Assembly (NCBI GenBank): GCA_963774765.1
Contig: CAVZGP010000024.1
Span: 62,001 to 126,000, forward strand
Length of the DNA: 64,000 bases
Direction of reading: 5' to 3'
DNA from: Sva-07 sp963774765
Lineage (GTDB): Bacteria > Actinomycetota > Acidimicrobiia > Acidimicrobiales > Ilumatobacteraceae
The position numbers and the translations under genes were made by a program. Shown here piece after piece: positions 16,845-25,851 of this stretch (position 1 is its first letter; every line of letters begins with the position of its first letter). A model generated the notes under the pieces. The model had not been told where the DNA came from, did not search any database, and was given only the letters and a program-made list of their open reading frames with translations.

Positions 16845-17958
16845 GGTCCCGCTTGCGGAGTTGGAGTTTCCAGAGGCCGAGGGCGCCGAGGCCGACGGGG
16901 ATGATCGACAGCCACGTGAGGATTCGGAACACGAGAATTGCGGCGGTGATCTGGTTGACGTACTGCTCGCCCGCGGCGGTGGTGAGCATGCCGATGTAGG
17001 CGATCTCGCTGACACCCGCATCACCGGCGGTGATCGGGAACACGGTCAGGCCCTGCACCAGGGCGAACACCACGAACACCTGGGTCCAGGGCAGAGCAGT
17101 CTCGCTGACCCCGGTGAACCGCAGGCACATCAACAGCAGACCGAACTTCGTCGCGGAGGTGAGCACGGTCGCCCACGAGGCGACGAGCCAGCGATCGCGT
17201 AGCGTCTGCACCGCCTTGGAACGAGCGGCGACCATCTGCGCCGGAAGATCCTCGGGGATCGGTTTGCGGAGTAGACGAAGCACCCGAGACCACACCGGAT
17301 CGATCAGCCGACTGGCCTGCTCGGTGCGCTTCTCCGAGCCCAGCACGAATGCGAGCACGACCACACCGAGGCCCACGATCATGCAGATCGTCACCACCGT
17401 CTGCAAGGTGTCGCTCAGTGGTGCATCCGTCACGACCAGCCCCACCGCGGCGATGATCGGTAGCAGCAGCTTGATGCCGATGCTGAAGATCCCGCCGGCG
17501 GCCACTGCGAGCGTCGCCTCGGCGGTGGTGTGACCCCACGAGGTCAGCATCCGATAGCGGATCGGCAGATCACTCGGACCCGGCACCACCGAGGTGACCG
17601 ACGCGGGACCGAGGAACGCGACGATCCCGTGCCGCACCGCCAACCCGGGCACCAGGGACGCGGTCAGGAGACCCTGTGATGCGATCCACAGGATCCACAG
17701 GCTCAACAGCGAGATGATCTCCGCGTCGTTGAGCGAGCGGACGGCGTCGAGGATCGCGTCGAGGTCGAGATCGTCGAACGTCCGTACGAGTATCCAGAAC
17801 GAGATCCCGAGAGCCGCGACGATGAAGAAGACCCGGAACAGGATCTTGCGAACGCTCGGCCGCGGAACCTGGGGCATCTCGCCGTCCGCTGGTTCGGCGT
17901 CGAGTGCCTCGGCGTCGAGTGCCTCGGCGTCGAGCGGCGTGCCATCAGGTGTGGTCAT
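16825..17958 (-). CDS. UPF0104/lysylphosphatidylglycerol synthase-type membrane protein
   Basis: A 377-residue protein with about eight membrane spans. The family is recognised by GPASVTSVVPGPSDLPIRYRM, FSIGIKLLLPI and FPITAGDAGVSEIAYIG. Relatives include the flippase half of MprF and putative glycolipid or prenyl-sugar translocases. The N-terminus has a Leu-Asp-Ala-Glu-Ala repeat (three units, 15-bp DNA repeats at about 17893-17937). The ATG at 17958 overlaps the stop of the upstream acyltransferase fusion by 14 bases, indicating coupling. The C-terminal residues IAAGV are encoded inside the GGGGTC palindrome. Confidence 0.82.
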   Translation of the reverse strand: MTTPDGTPLDAEALDAEALDAEPADGEMPQVPRPSVRKILFRVFFIVAALGISFWILVRTFDDLDLDAILDAVRSLNDAEIISLLSLWILWIASQGLLTASLVPGLAVRHGIVAFLGPASVTSVVPGPSDLPIRYRMLTSWGHTTAEATLAVAAGGIFSIGIKLLLPIIAAVGLVVTDAPLSDTLQTVVTICMIVGLGVVVLAFVLGSEKRTEQASRLIDPVWSRVLRLLRKPIPEDLPAQMVAARSKAVQTLRDRWLVASWATVLTSATKFGLLLMCLRFTGVSETALPWTQVFVVFALVQGLTVFPITAGDAGVSEIAYIGMLTTAAGEQYVNQITAAILVFRILTWLSIIPVGLGALGLWKLQLRKRDPIAAGV

Positions 17959-19900
17959 CGTCGCCTCCGACACTCTCACGAACCGCTGTCACCACTGCTG
18001 ATCGTGCTGCGATGACCGGCGGTACGAGTCCGATCCGGTCGCGAACCTCGAGACGGCCGATCAGGACTCCGGCCGCACGACTCAGGGGTGGCCACACGAT
18101 CAGCGCAACGAGCCCGCCCATGGCCACCGCGGCTGCTGCGGCCACCGCCATCCATCCGTCGGCCAGCCACATACCCGTCAGCGTCCACGTCGCCAACAGC
18201 GCCACCAGGCCCAACAACAAGCGCACCGTTCCCTTGGTCGCCGTCGAACGCACCAGGCCCGTTCCGACGACCACGAGCAACAGCGCGGGGAGGTGGACGA
18301 GGGTCACGGTGACGATCAACGAGCCGGCCACGATCAACAGCACGGCCGAGAGCACGAGCCGGGTGATCGAGATGGGTTCGGGACGAAGTTGGCCGGCGGT
18401 GACACCGAGCAGTTGCAGCCTGGTCGCGAAGTCCCGATATGCGTCCATGATGCGTTCCCGCTCGGTGGTGTCGGCGCGCGCGAGTCGACGCGCCACGACC
18501 TCGGCGTCGCCGAACGAGGTCTTGCCGTGGCCGATCGCAGCACTGCGTTCCTCACGAGCGGCGGCGCGCAGCATCTCGCGTTCGTCGAGGCTCGCGAACT
18601 GCGGCGACACCCGCTCGAGCGCGTCGGTGATCTGGGTCGTCAGCGCAGCCGCGTCGCCTCGATCCGGCTCACCGTCGCCACCGAGCCCCGCGCCGACGAA
18701 CTCGGCCACTTGGATGGGTTCGCCGAACAACACGACGGCTCGACTGCGCGTCTCGACCTTGCTCTCGAACGCCATGCCGACCGGCACGATCACGACATCG
18801 GGCGCGGTCGTGAGTGCCCCGAGAGCGATACGCGCCGCTCCCGACTTCACCCGGTCGAGCGCCGGCCGATCTCCGGTCGTGCCCTCGGGGAAGATCGCCA
18901 CCGTGGCACCTCGTGCGAGTTCACGGTGGCACGCGTCGAACACCGACGCATTGTCGCTCGCCCGATCGCCGTCGGCGGTCCGGTACACGGGCAGCACGCC
19001 GGCCAACCACAGGAACGGACGGGCGACGACGACCTTCCAGAGCGCTGCCTTCGCGAGGAATCGGGGCAGGCGACCGAGTACCCCGGCCACGACGACGGGG
19101 TCGACGAAACCGTTGCCGTGGTTGGCGACGATCAGCACCGGACGATCGCGGGGGAGTCGTTCGCGTCCGCGGACCTCGACCGATCGGTGGAATGCCAGGA
19201 CGAGACCGCGGGCAACCAGGCCGATGGTGCGGTCCGTGAAGCGACGCATGAGGCGCGGGGCGTGCGCGGGATCGACCGCGCCGTAGGCACGGTCGACCCA
19301 ACCCAGGGCGACGACGGCGGTCAGTACATGCCACAGGCCGTGTGGTTGGAACCACGAATCCGCGTCACACAGCGGCGAGCCAGGTGTGCCGAGACCCCAC
19401 ATCGAGACCGCGATCGCGCCGAGCACGAACAGCGGCCACGACCACACCGCAGCCAGCCGGCGGCGACGGGCGACCAGCGAGGCGATCACGATGACGGCAA
19501 CGGCCACCGCGGCGGTCGCGTTCGTCGCGTCCGGTGCCAGCGCCCACATCGCCGTCGCGGCAAGAAGGCCCACTCCAAGGCCGACGAGCGACCCGACGTC
19601 GGCCTGGCCGCGCAGCCGGCCCGCGTGCCACCCGGCGACGAACGCGAGCGCGCCGATCAGTGGGACGTCGTGCAGGAACTGGCTGACGTCGCTCGCTGCG
19701 CCGTGGTACAGCAGGCTGCCGATGCCCTCGACGGCCACGACTGCAGCGAATGCGTAGACCGCACGCGGCAGCCGCGAGCGATGCACCTCCCAGGCCAGCA
19801 GCACTCCGGCAGCGACGTAGGCGAGTGAAGTCCAGGCGTTGACGTCCTGTTCGAGGAACCAGTCGTCGCGCAGTTCGCAGTCCGAGGTGTCCGAACTCAA
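17945..19900 (-). CDS. Fusion of ceramidase-like (CREST) membrane domain and PlsC acyltransferase
   Basis: A 651-residue protein from a TTG start backed by a GGAG site seven bases upstream. Residues 10-205 form a seven-span domain with the alkaline-ceramidase/CREST metal pattern: Ser62 and His66 (SLLYHG), Asp78 (FLHD), His187 and His191 (HGLWH). Residues 235-430 are a PlsC-type acyltransferase with NHGNGFVD (His261, Asp267) and FPEGTTGDRP near 340. The C-terminal 140 residues contain four more spans. CREST hydrolases cut amide or ester-linked lipids and PlsC enzymes acylate lysolipids, so a single-chain lipid-remodelling enzyme is inferred. A longer start at 20023 would overlap the upstream gene by 110 bases. 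Confidence 0.75.
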   Translation of the reverse strand: MSSDTSDCELRDDWFLEQDVNAWTSLAYVAAGVLLAWEVHRSRLPRAVYAFAAVVAVEGIGSLLYHGAASDVSQFLHDVPLIGALAFVAGWHAGRLRGQADVGSLVGLGVGLLAATAMWALAPDATNATAAVAVAVIVIASLVARRRRLAAVWSWPLFVLGAIAVSMWGLGTPGSPLCDADSWFQPHGLWHVLTAVVALGWVDRAYGAVDPAHAPRLMRRFTDRTIGLVARGLVLAFHRSVEVRGRERLPRDRPVLIVANHGNGFVDPVVVAGVLGRLPRFLAKAALWKVVVARPFLWLAGVLPVYRTADGDRASDNASVFDACHRELARGATVAIFPEGTTGDRPALDRVKSGAARIALGALTTAPDVVIVPVGMAFESKVETRSRAVVLFGEPIQVAEFVGAGLGGDGEPDRGDAAALTTQITDALERVSPQFASLDEREMLRAAAREERSAAIGHGKTSFGDAEVVARRLARADTTERERIMDAYRDFATRLQLLGVTAGQLRPEPISITRLVLSAVLLIVAGSLIVTVTLVHLPALLLVVVGTGLVRSTATKGTVRLLLGLVALLATWTLTGMWLADGWMAVAAAAAVAMGGLVALIVWPPLSRAAGVLIGRLEVRDRIGLVPPVIAARSAVVTAVRESVGGDDDHT

Positions 19901-19913
19901 TGCGGGGCTCCGC

Positions 19914-20576
19914 TCACGTGCCGGACGTAGGGTCCGAACCCGTCGAACCGATGCCGGTCGACCAGGCCTCGCGCAGCGTGTCTCGTCGACGGTCGACGTC
20001 GGTGAACTGGGCGATGAGGCCACCGACGACGAGCCCGCCGTAGATCACGAACCACCACCAGTCGTCGGCGACATATTCGGTGGTGATGCCCACGTCGAAG
20101 TCCTCGGTGTCAAACGTGCCGAACAACAGCATCAGTCCGCCGACCATCGTGCTCGCGCCGGCGAGCGCGGTGAGCACCGTCAGCAGAACCATCGGCAGAT
20201 CGCCGGCGATGGCGACGAATGCCAGCACCGCCGCCAGCACGACGCCGCTCAGCACGATCACCCACGACCACGTCACGCCGAGCGCCACCATCAAGCTGGT
20301 GCCGAGTACGAAGCCGATTCCCAACATGGCGATGACGACCGCGACCTCGTAGTACAGGTAGGCGATCAGACCAAACACGATGGCGAGACCGAAGCCGACC
20401 AGCCATCCGAGGGCGTTGCCGAGGAAGCCGGCGTCGCCGGACACCAGCCCCGCGCCGAGCATGAACCCGGCGAACGCTCCCCACAACGGGATGATGAGAC
20501 GCATCGCGAGATAGCCGCGAAAGCAGAAGACGGCTCCGGTCAAGATGGCGATGACGCCGACCACGATGTCGTTCAT
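19914..20576 (-). CDS. Seven-span DUF4203-like membrane protein
   Basis: A 220-residue protein beginning MNDIVVGVIAILTGAVFCFRG, with seven hydrophobic helices and the DUF4203/TMEM198-like segment RLIIPLWGAFAGFMLGAGLV. Function unknown; relatives occur in many bacteria and in eukaryotic signalling scaffolds. It is upstream of, and probably co-transcribed with, the CREST/PlsC fusion (13-base gap) and UPF0104, forming a three-gene membrane-lipid operon. The ATG at 20576 is chosen because the upstream in-frame stretch is hydrophilic and lacks conservation signals. Confidence 0.75.
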   Translation of the reverse strand: MNDIVVGVIAILTGAVFCFRGYLAMRLIIPLWGAFAGFMLGAGLVSGDAGFLGNALGWLVGFGLAIVFGLIAYLYYEVAVVIAMLGIGFVLGTSLMVALGVTWSWVIVLSGVVLAAVLAFVAIAGDLPMVLLTVLTALAGASTMVGGLMLLFGTFDTEDFDVGITTEYVADDWWWFVIYGGLVVGGLIAQFTDVDRRRDTLREAWSTGIGSTGSDPTSGT

Positions 20577-20640
20577 GGCTTCACTCTTGCAGAGCCGTCG
20601 GATGCTGGCGTGGTCATCGTGGTGGTGCGAGACTCGGTCC

Positions 20641-21093
20641 ATGGCTGCATCTCTCGTCCTGCTGTGCACCGACGGCTCCGACCTCGCCACCAGTGCGATT
20701 CGCCAGGGGCTCGACCTGCTCGCACCACCCGACAGGATCGTGCTGGTGTCGGTGGCATCGCCGATCGATCCCACGCTGGTCACTGGCACCGGATTTGCCG
20801 GCGGGGTGATGACCTACGACGAGAAGAACGACCTCGTCGACGCCCAGCATTCCGCCGCGCAGATGCACCTCGACGACACGGTGGCCGAACTCGGACTGAC
20901 CGCTGCCGAGACGATGGTGGTTCTCGGCGACGCCGGCCGCGAGATCTGTGCTCTTGCCGAGACACTGCCTGCCAGCGTGGTGGTGCTGGGCACCCACGGT
21001 CGCAGTGGCATCAAACGGGCGATCATGGGCTCGACGTCGGACTACGTCGTGCGCCACTGCGTCTGCCCGGTGCTCGTGCAGGGCGCCGGCTGA
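20641..21093 (+). CDS. Universal stress protein (UspA family)
   Basis: A 150-residue single-domain Usp. The ATP-binding pattern G-x2-G-x9-G-S is intact in GTHGRSGIKRAIMGS near 120-134, and the N-terminal VLLCTDGSD strand carries the conserved Asp. It is therefore the nucleotide-binding type. It is divergent from the membrane-lipid operon and heads a block of stress and membrane genes. A GATGAGT hairpin begins 5 bases after the stop. Confidence 0.9.
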   Translation: MAASLVLLCTDGSDLATSAIRQGLDLLAPPDRIVLVSVASPIDPTLVTGTGFAGGVMTYDEKNDLVDAQHSAAQMHLDDTVAELGLTAAETMVVLGDAGREICALAETLPASVVVLGTHGRSGIKRAIMGSTSDYVVRHCVCPVLVQGAG

Positions 21094-21097
21094 CGGC

Positions 21098-21136
21098 GAT
21101 GAGTTTCCGTGCGCACAGGTCGCGCGGAGACTCATC
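21098..21136. repeat. GATGAGT hairpin, single copy (family 2)
   Basis: A 39-base palindrome with arms GATGAGTTTCCGTGCG and CGCGCGGAGACTCATC. It is the same family as the pair at 46961-47061 and shares its outermost GATGAG/CTCATC with the GATGAGC family. It sits between convergent genes directly after the UspA stop. Confidence 0.75.
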
Positions 21137-21156
21137 ACCGGTTGTGGTGGTGACGA

Positions 21157-21176
21157 CGCGTCCAAGCCCGGACGCG
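21157..21176. terminator. Short GC hairpin
   Basis: CGCGTCC (21157-21163) pairs with GGACGCG (21170-21176) around a six-base loop, between the convergent UspA and PLDc_N genes. Confidence 0.35.
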
Positions 21177-21237
21177 ACAACGGCGCCGCATCGGGTCGGA
21201 TGACCTGACGCGACGCCGTCGTGACGGGTGTTCGTGT

Positions 21238-21639
21238 TCAGCCGACGACTTTGGCCTTGGCGGCCGCGTACTCGGCGTCGTCGAGCTTGCCCTGGGTGTG
21301 GAGGTCGGCCAGCTTCGCCAGCTCGTCGGCAGCGCTGCCGCCCGTGGTGGTGGCAGTGGTCCGGATGTAGTCGTCCATCGCTGCCTGCTGCTTCTGAGCG
21401 GCCGCCAGCTGACGCTCGCCCATCTTGTTGCCCCGGACGATGAGGTACATGAAGATGCCGAAGAACGGCAGGAAGATGATGACGATCGACCAGATCGCCT
21501 TCGCCACGCCGCCCATGTCGTCGCTGCGGATGATGTCGCCGAAGATCGTGAAGATCAGCATGATCCACACGAAGAACAGGAAGAACCACAGGATCGACCA
21601 GAAGACCTGTCCGGTTCCGAATTCAGCTGCAAGTTGCAA
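21238..21639 (-). CDS. PLDc_N/SHOCT two-span membrane protein (paralogue 1)
   Basis: A 133-residue protein. Residues 10-75 form two membrane spans of the PLDc_N (cardiolipin synthase N-terminal) type, with FWSILWFFLFFVWIMLIF and AIWSIVIIFLPFFGIFMYL. A C-terminal SHOCT motif follows (ELAKLADLHTQGKLDDAEYAAAK). The TTG start at 21639 is decided by a GAAAGG site seven bases upstream. SHOCT motifs mediate oligomerisation or membrane-protein contacts; the function is unknown. A close paralogue lies at 25199-25594. Confidence 0.82.
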   Translation of the reverse strand: MQLAAEFGTGQVFWSILWFFLFFVWIMLIFTIFGDIIRSDDMGGVAKAIWSIVIIFLPFFGIFMYLIVRGNKMGERQLAAAQKQQAAMDDYIRTTATTTGGSAADELAKLADLHTQGKLDDAEYAAAKAKVVG

Positions 21640-21727
21640 GGTGTTGCCTTTCGTTCGGTCGGGGCGTTCGTGCTCCGAGCTGCACCAGCATCGCCCCACC
21701 GGCAGCCGAAATCAACCTGTGTCCTGG

Positions 21728-21758
21728 TTGACGTCCGATCGGTAGGGTGCGCTAACGT
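21728..21758 (+). promoter_or_regulatory. Candidate promoter for the SHOCT/antiporter operon
   Basis: TTGACG (21728-21733) and TAACGT (21753-21758) are separated by 19 bases, upstream of a 40-base leader that carries GGAGG at 21797-21801 before the ATG at 21807. Confidence 0.35.
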
Positions 21759-21806
21759 ACTGCCGCTCTATTCGCTCGCGGCATCTGCCGTCATCTGGAG
21801 GAATGC

Positions 21807-22241
21807 ATGACCCTCGGACCCATCGAAGTACTCGTCGTCAGTTTCCCTGGCAACGAGTTCAACGGCGAGATCATCCCCGAACTCGAACGGTTGGTCGACA
21901 ACGACACGATCAGCATCGTCGACGGTGTGCTCGTGCGCAAGGACGCCGATGGCGAAGTGACGTTCACCGAGTTCGAAGAACTGGGTGGCAACGCCGACGC
22001 CGAGCGCCTCGCCGGTGTGATGGACCAGCTCGACTCCTTGATCTCCGACGAGGACATCGAGGAACTCGCCGCGACTCTCGAACCCAACTCCTCCGAAGCG
22101 ATCCTCGTGTTCGAACACACCTGGGCCAAGCCGTTGCGCGACGCGATCGTCGACTGCGGTGGCGTGCTCGCCAGCAACTTCCGCGTTCCCGGCCTGGTCG
22201 TCGACGAGTTGCTCGATGCGCTCGCCGACCTCGACGACTGA
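21807..22241 (+). CDS. DUF6325/DUF1269-like small acidic protein
   Basis: A 144-residue acidic protein starting MTLGPIEVLVVSFPGNEFNGE, with SEAILVFEHTWAKPLRDAI near 105 and a final helix. It matches the actinobacterial DUF1269/DUF6325 type often encoded beside SHOCT genes. The conserved FEHTWA segment suggests it binds or gates a membrane partner, but the function is not known. It has a strong GGAGG site and leads an operon with the SHOCT protein, a membrane protein and the antiporter. Confidence 0.75.
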   Translation: MTLGPIEVLVVSFPGNEFNGEIIPELERLVDNDTISIVDGVLVRKDADGEVTFTEFEELGGNADAERLAGVMDQLDSLISDEDIEELAATLEPNSSEAILVFEHTWAKPLRDAIVDCGGVLASNFRVPGLVVDELLDALADLDD

Positions 22242-22299
22242 CGCCGAACGCTCCGTTCATTCCGCAGACCCGATCAACACCTCACCAAGGAGAATCAGC

Positions 22300-22674
22300 A
22301 TGCGACGTCGTATGGGACGCCCAGGACTCGTCGGAACAATGGCACGCACCGCCGTCGTCGCCGGTACCGCGACCGCCGTTGTCGGCCACTCGCAGAACAA
22401 GCAGGCTGCCAAGCAGCAGGACGCCGCCGAGCAGCAGGCAGCGGAACAGGCTGCGTTCGAATCGCAGGCACAGCTCGCCGACATGCAGGCCCAGATGAAC
22501 GCGATGCAGGCCCAACAGGCACAGCAGGTCGCCCCGCCGCCTCCGCCGCCCCCCGCCGCCGCTCCGGCCGGAGACGACCTGATGGGCGAGTTGACCAAGC
22601 TCGCCGACCTGAAGGCCGCCGGCGTCCTCACCGACGCGGAATTCGCCGCCGCCAAAGCCAAGCTGCTCGCCTGA
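22300..22674 (+). CDS. SHOCT-domain protein with Gln/Ala-rich helix
   Basis: A 124-residue protein: a short hydrophobic N-terminus (about 10-28), a Gln/Ala-rich predicted coiled coil (30-75), a polyproline stretch (about 78-85) and a C-terminal SHOCT motif (LTKLADLKAAGVLTDAEFAAAKAKLL). An AAGGAG site is six to seven bases before the ATG. It forms a group with the two PLDc_N/SHOCT proteins nearby, whose SHOCT tails are similar. Function unknown. Confidence 0.8.
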   Translation: MRRRMGRPGLVGTMARTAVVAGTATAVVGHSQNKQAAKQQDAAEQQAAEQAAFESQAQLADMQAQMNAMQAQQAQQVAPPPPPPPAAAPAGDDLMGELTKLADLKAAGVLTDAEFAAAKAKLLA

Positions 22675-22678
22675 GCCG

Positions 22679-23881
22679 ATGAGCGACACACCTGACCAGA
22701 CTCGAACGACTCGAAGTGCCGGACCGGGTTGGGCCATCTGGCTGCTGATCGTGCTTGCCACGATCGTCGGGATGGGTGCCACGCTCAACGGCTGGGTGTC
22801 CCGTCAGGCGCTCGACACCGACGAATGGGTCTCGACCACCGACGAGATGCTCGCCGACGACGACATCCGCGAGGCGCTGTCGATCTACATCACCACGGAG
22901 TTGTTCGACAATGTCGACGTCGCCGGCGAACTCGAGACGGTGCTGCCCGGACAGACTGCGCAGCTCGCCGGTCCGCTCGCTGCGACGCTCGAGTCCAACG
23001 CCCCCCGCCTCGTCGATCAGTTGCTCGCCAGCGATGAATTCGCGTCGCTGTGGAGCACGATCAACCGCGTTGCGCATACGGCGTTTGTCAAAGTGGCCAA
23101 TGGCGATGACGCCGGCGTGCTGTCGACCTCGAACGGTGCGTTCGTCGTCGACCTGCGTCAGCTGCTCGTCGACGTGGCCGACCGTCTCGGCCTGCCCGGC
23201 ACCGCAGTCGACCGCATTCCCGAAGACGCCGGACAGGTGGTCGTGTTCGAGTCGGACCAGATCGACGCGGTCCAACAGATGGTGCAGGTCGTCGACCTGC
23301 TGAGCATCTACCTTTTCGCGCTCGTCATCCTGCTCTACGGCGCAGCGGTCTACTGGGCCCTCGATCGCCGCGCGACGCTGCGCAATGTGGGCGTATCGAT
23401 CGTCGTCGGCAGTCTGCTGCTGCTCATCGCTCAGCGACTCACGGTGAACATCAGCGTCGAAGAACTGGCTCGCGCCGAGAACGGTCGAGCGGCCGTCGAC
23501 TCTCTCGTCAGGATTGCGACGAGCCTGCTGAACGAGCTCGCGTGGGCATGGCTTGCGATCGGCGTGGTGACCGTGGTGTATGCGATCCTCATCGGACCCT
23601 CGCGAGCGGCCGTCGCGGTCCGCCGATTCATCACGCCCGTGATGATCAACCCGATCGGCGCGTGGGCGTTGGCGCTCGGGTGCCTCGGGCTCTACCTGTT
23701 GTTGGCGCCCGGAATCTCGATCGATCGCTGGTTGCCAGCGCTCGTGTTGATTGCGCTCTTCGTGACCTCGGTCGAACTGCTGCGACGGCAGATCGTGCGC
23801 GAACACGCCGCCGAATCGGAGCCTGCCGAGTCGGTGACCGCCGAGCCGGAACCCGTCGAGGCGGCATCTGTCGAGTCCTAG
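22679..23881 (+). CDS. Integral membrane protein of unknown function
   Basis: A 400-residue protein: one span near the N-terminus (about 20-40), a roughly 170-residue extracytoplasmic region opening DTDEWVSTTDEMLADDDIRE, then five or six spans (about 215-375) and an acidic Glu/Pro tail. The DxDxWVxT pattern occurs in uncharacterised actinobacterial membrane proteins. It begins four bases after the SHOCT stop and ends 12 bases before the antiporter, so it belongs to that operon. Confidence 0.7.
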   Translation: MSDTPDQTRTTRSAGPGWAIWLLIVLATIVGMGATLNGWVSRQALDTDEWVSTTDEMLADDDIREALSIYITTELFDNVDVAGELETVLPGQTAQLAGPLAATLESNAPRLVDQLLASDEFASLWSTINRVAHTAFVKVANGDDAGVLSTSNGAFVVDLRQLLVDVADRLGLPGTAVDRIPEDAGQVVVFESDQIDAVQQMVQVVDLLSIYLFALVILLYGAAVYWALDRRATLRNVGVSIVVGSLLLLIAQRLTVNISVEELARAENGRAAVDSLVRIATSLLNELAWAWLAIGVVTVVYAILIGPSRAAVAVRRFITPVMINPIGAWALALGCLGLYLLLAPGISIDRWLPALVLIALFVTSVELLRRQIVREHAAESEPAESVTAEPEPVEAASVES

Positions 23882-23893
23882 ACCAGCGATCTC

Positions 23894-25202
23894 GTGGCGG
23901 TGACGTCTGCGATCATCGCGGTGGCCTTCGTTGGGTTCGCCGTGGTCTCGCGGCGCCTCAGCCGCTCCGCCGTCACCGGCACGATGATCTTCACGGCGCT
24001 CGGCGTCGCTCTCGGGCCCGAGGTGTTCGATCTCCTCGACTACGAGGGACTGCTCGATCGATCGGAACTGTTCGGGCTGGTGCTGACCGGCACGCTGGTG
24101 ATCGTGCTGTTCACGGATGCGAGTGCGATCAACTCGTCGAATTGGCGCGACGACATCCTGCCGGCGCGACTGCTCGGCATCGGGCTGCCCGTCGCCATCG
24201 GGCTCGGCTGGTTGCTGGCCGCCGTGCTGCTGGGCACGCTCGAGATCTGGGAGGCGGCCGTCCTCGGCACGATGCTGGCACCCACCGACGCTGCACTGGG
24301 CAAGGCGGTGGTGTCCAACGAACGGGTCCCGCTGCGAGTGCGCCAGGCGCTCAACATCGAGAGCGGGCTCAACGACGGCATCGCGCTGCCTCTGTTCCTG
24401 GTGTTTCTCGAAACGGCGCAGGCCGCAGAGGACTCGTTGTCGATTGCCGACCTCGCCATCACACTCGTCGAGCAGGTCGGCATCGCACTCGCGATCGGCA
24501 TCGCCGTCGGCTGGTTGGGAGCGCTCGCGATCGCGTGGGGCCGCTCGAGCGGCGCGGCACTCGGCTACTGGCTCGAGATCGGATTGGTGGGCCTGGCGGT
24601 CGGTGCCTATGCGATCGCGACGCCGCTCGGTGGGTCCGGGTTCATCGCGGCGTGGGTGGCCGGATACGTGTTCGGGACACGGTTCGTGTCGGCTCGCCGA
24701 CGATCCGCTCCCGGACTTCTCCGAAGCGTTCGGTGACCTGCTCACGATGGTGAGCTTCTTCGTGTTCGGCATCTTCCTCGGCCCGGTGCTGGCCGAACTC
24801 ACGTGGCAGATCGTGCTGTACGGAGTGCTCAGTCTGGCAGCGGTGCGAATGATCGCGGTGGGGGTCTCGCTGATCGGCGCCAAGATGCAGTGGCAATCGG
24901 TGCTCTACATCGGTTGGTTCGGTCCGCGAGGACTGGCGACGATCATTCTCACGATCGAGGTCGTCGACGAGAGCACCCTCGACGGGGCATCGACGATCGC
25001 CGACGCTGCGTTGTTCACCGTGGCGCTCAGTGTGTTGTTGCACGGCCTCACCGCGTGGTGGGGCTCGAACGTGTATGCCGACTTCGTCGAGTCGCACCCA
25101 CTTCGGACCGATCAGGCCGAGGGCCTCGAACCGGAGAGCAAGGTGCGTGTGCCATTGCGGGCACGTCACCAGCCCGTGAGACGGCAGCAGTCGCAGTTCT
25201 AG
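23894..25202 (+). pseudogene. Cation:proton antiporter (CPA1/NhaP type), one frameshift
   Basis: Two frames join into one antiporter of about 435 residues. The first frame carries the N-terminal spans with GTMLAPTDAALGKAVV and NIESGLNDGIALPLF (the conserved Asp of the transport site). Near 24683-24705 the reading must shift by one base, after which LADDPLPDFSEAFGDLL, FFVFGIFLGPVL and WFGPRGLATIIL follow. One extra base accounts for it; sequence error or recent mutation are both possible. The product would exchange Na+ or K+ for H+. Its stop codon overlaps that of the convergent PLDc_N/SHOCT gene (CTAG at 25199-25202). Confidence 0.82.
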
Positions 25203-25594
25203 TTGATGACGATCGACTTCGCGGCGGCGTACTCGGCGTCGTCGAGCTTGCCCGCTGCGTGCAGGTCGGCGAGCTTGGCGAGCTGGTCAGCGGGGCTGCT
25301 GGCCTCCACGGTCTGGCGGATGTAGGCCTGCGTCATCGCCTGCTGAGCACGCGCCGTCGCTGCTTGGCGCTCGGCCATGCTGCCGCCGCGGGCGATCAGG
25401 TAGGCGAAGATGCCGAGGAACGGCAGGAAGATCACGAAGATCGACCAGATCGTCTTGCCCCAGCCCGACAGGTCGTCGCTGCGGAAGATGTCGGCGAAGA
25501 TCACGAAGATCAGCCAGATCCACATCATGAACAAGAAGAACCACAGCATCGACCAGAACACCTGGCCGACGCCCCATTCGGCGGCGATCAGCAC
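25199..25594 (-). CDS. PLDc_N/SHOCT two-span membrane protein (paralogue 2)
   Basis: A 131-residue protein clearly related to the one at 21238-21639: GQVFWSMLWFFLFMMWIWLIF, RSDDLSGWGKTIWSIFVIFLPFLGIF and a SHOCT tail (QLAKLADLHAAGKLDDAEYAAAK). The GTG start at 25594 lies five bases after the stop of the 62-residue membrane protein upstream, so translation is probably coupled. The duplicated gene brackets the antiporter operon on both sides. Confidence 0.82.
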   Translation of the reverse strand: MLIAAEWGVGQVFWSMLWFFLFMMWIWLIFVIFADIFRSDDLSGWGKTIWSIFVIFLPFLGIFAYLIARGGSMAERQAATARAQQAMTQAYIRQTVEASSPADQLAKLADLHAAGKLDDAEYAAAKSIVIN

Positions 25595-25599
25595 GGCGA

Positions 25600-25788
25600 T
25601 CAGTCCCGCACCACGAACGTCGGCGACGCCGCGGATCCGAGCAGGACCGACACGAGGATGCCGATCGGCAGGGTGCCCCAGTAGCTCACGCCGAGCCCGA
25701 CGTTGCCGAGGAAGAGCATCAGCAGCCACGTCGCCGGGAAGGTGGCGACGAGGAAGATGATGAGAAATGCGAGTATGCCTTTGATCAT
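25600..25788 (-). CDS. Small two-span membrane protein (62 aa)
   Basis: A 62-residue hydrophobic protein starting MIKGILAFLIIFLVATFPATW, with two spans (about 5-27 and 35-53) and a short polar end. An AGAGGA site lies just upstream of the ATG. It is the first gene of a two-gene operon with the PLDc_N/SHOCT paralogue. No family recognised. Confidence 0.65.
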   Translation of the reverse strand: MIKGILAFLIIFLVATFPATWLLMLFLGNVGLGVSYWGTLPIGILVSVLLGSAASPTFVVRD

Positions 25789-25851
25789 GAGTCCTCTTCT
25801 CATGCCGTGACCGTCCGCTGACGGTGCTGATGCTGAATGTAGCGACTGCGA

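Noticed and set aside
22628..24883. Very long antisense open frames, for example 751 codons at 22628-24883 and 610 codons at 37146-38978
   Set aside because: They lie opposite genes with clear families; composition is Arg/Asp/His-rich and typical of GC-rich antisense frames, with no recognisable domain.
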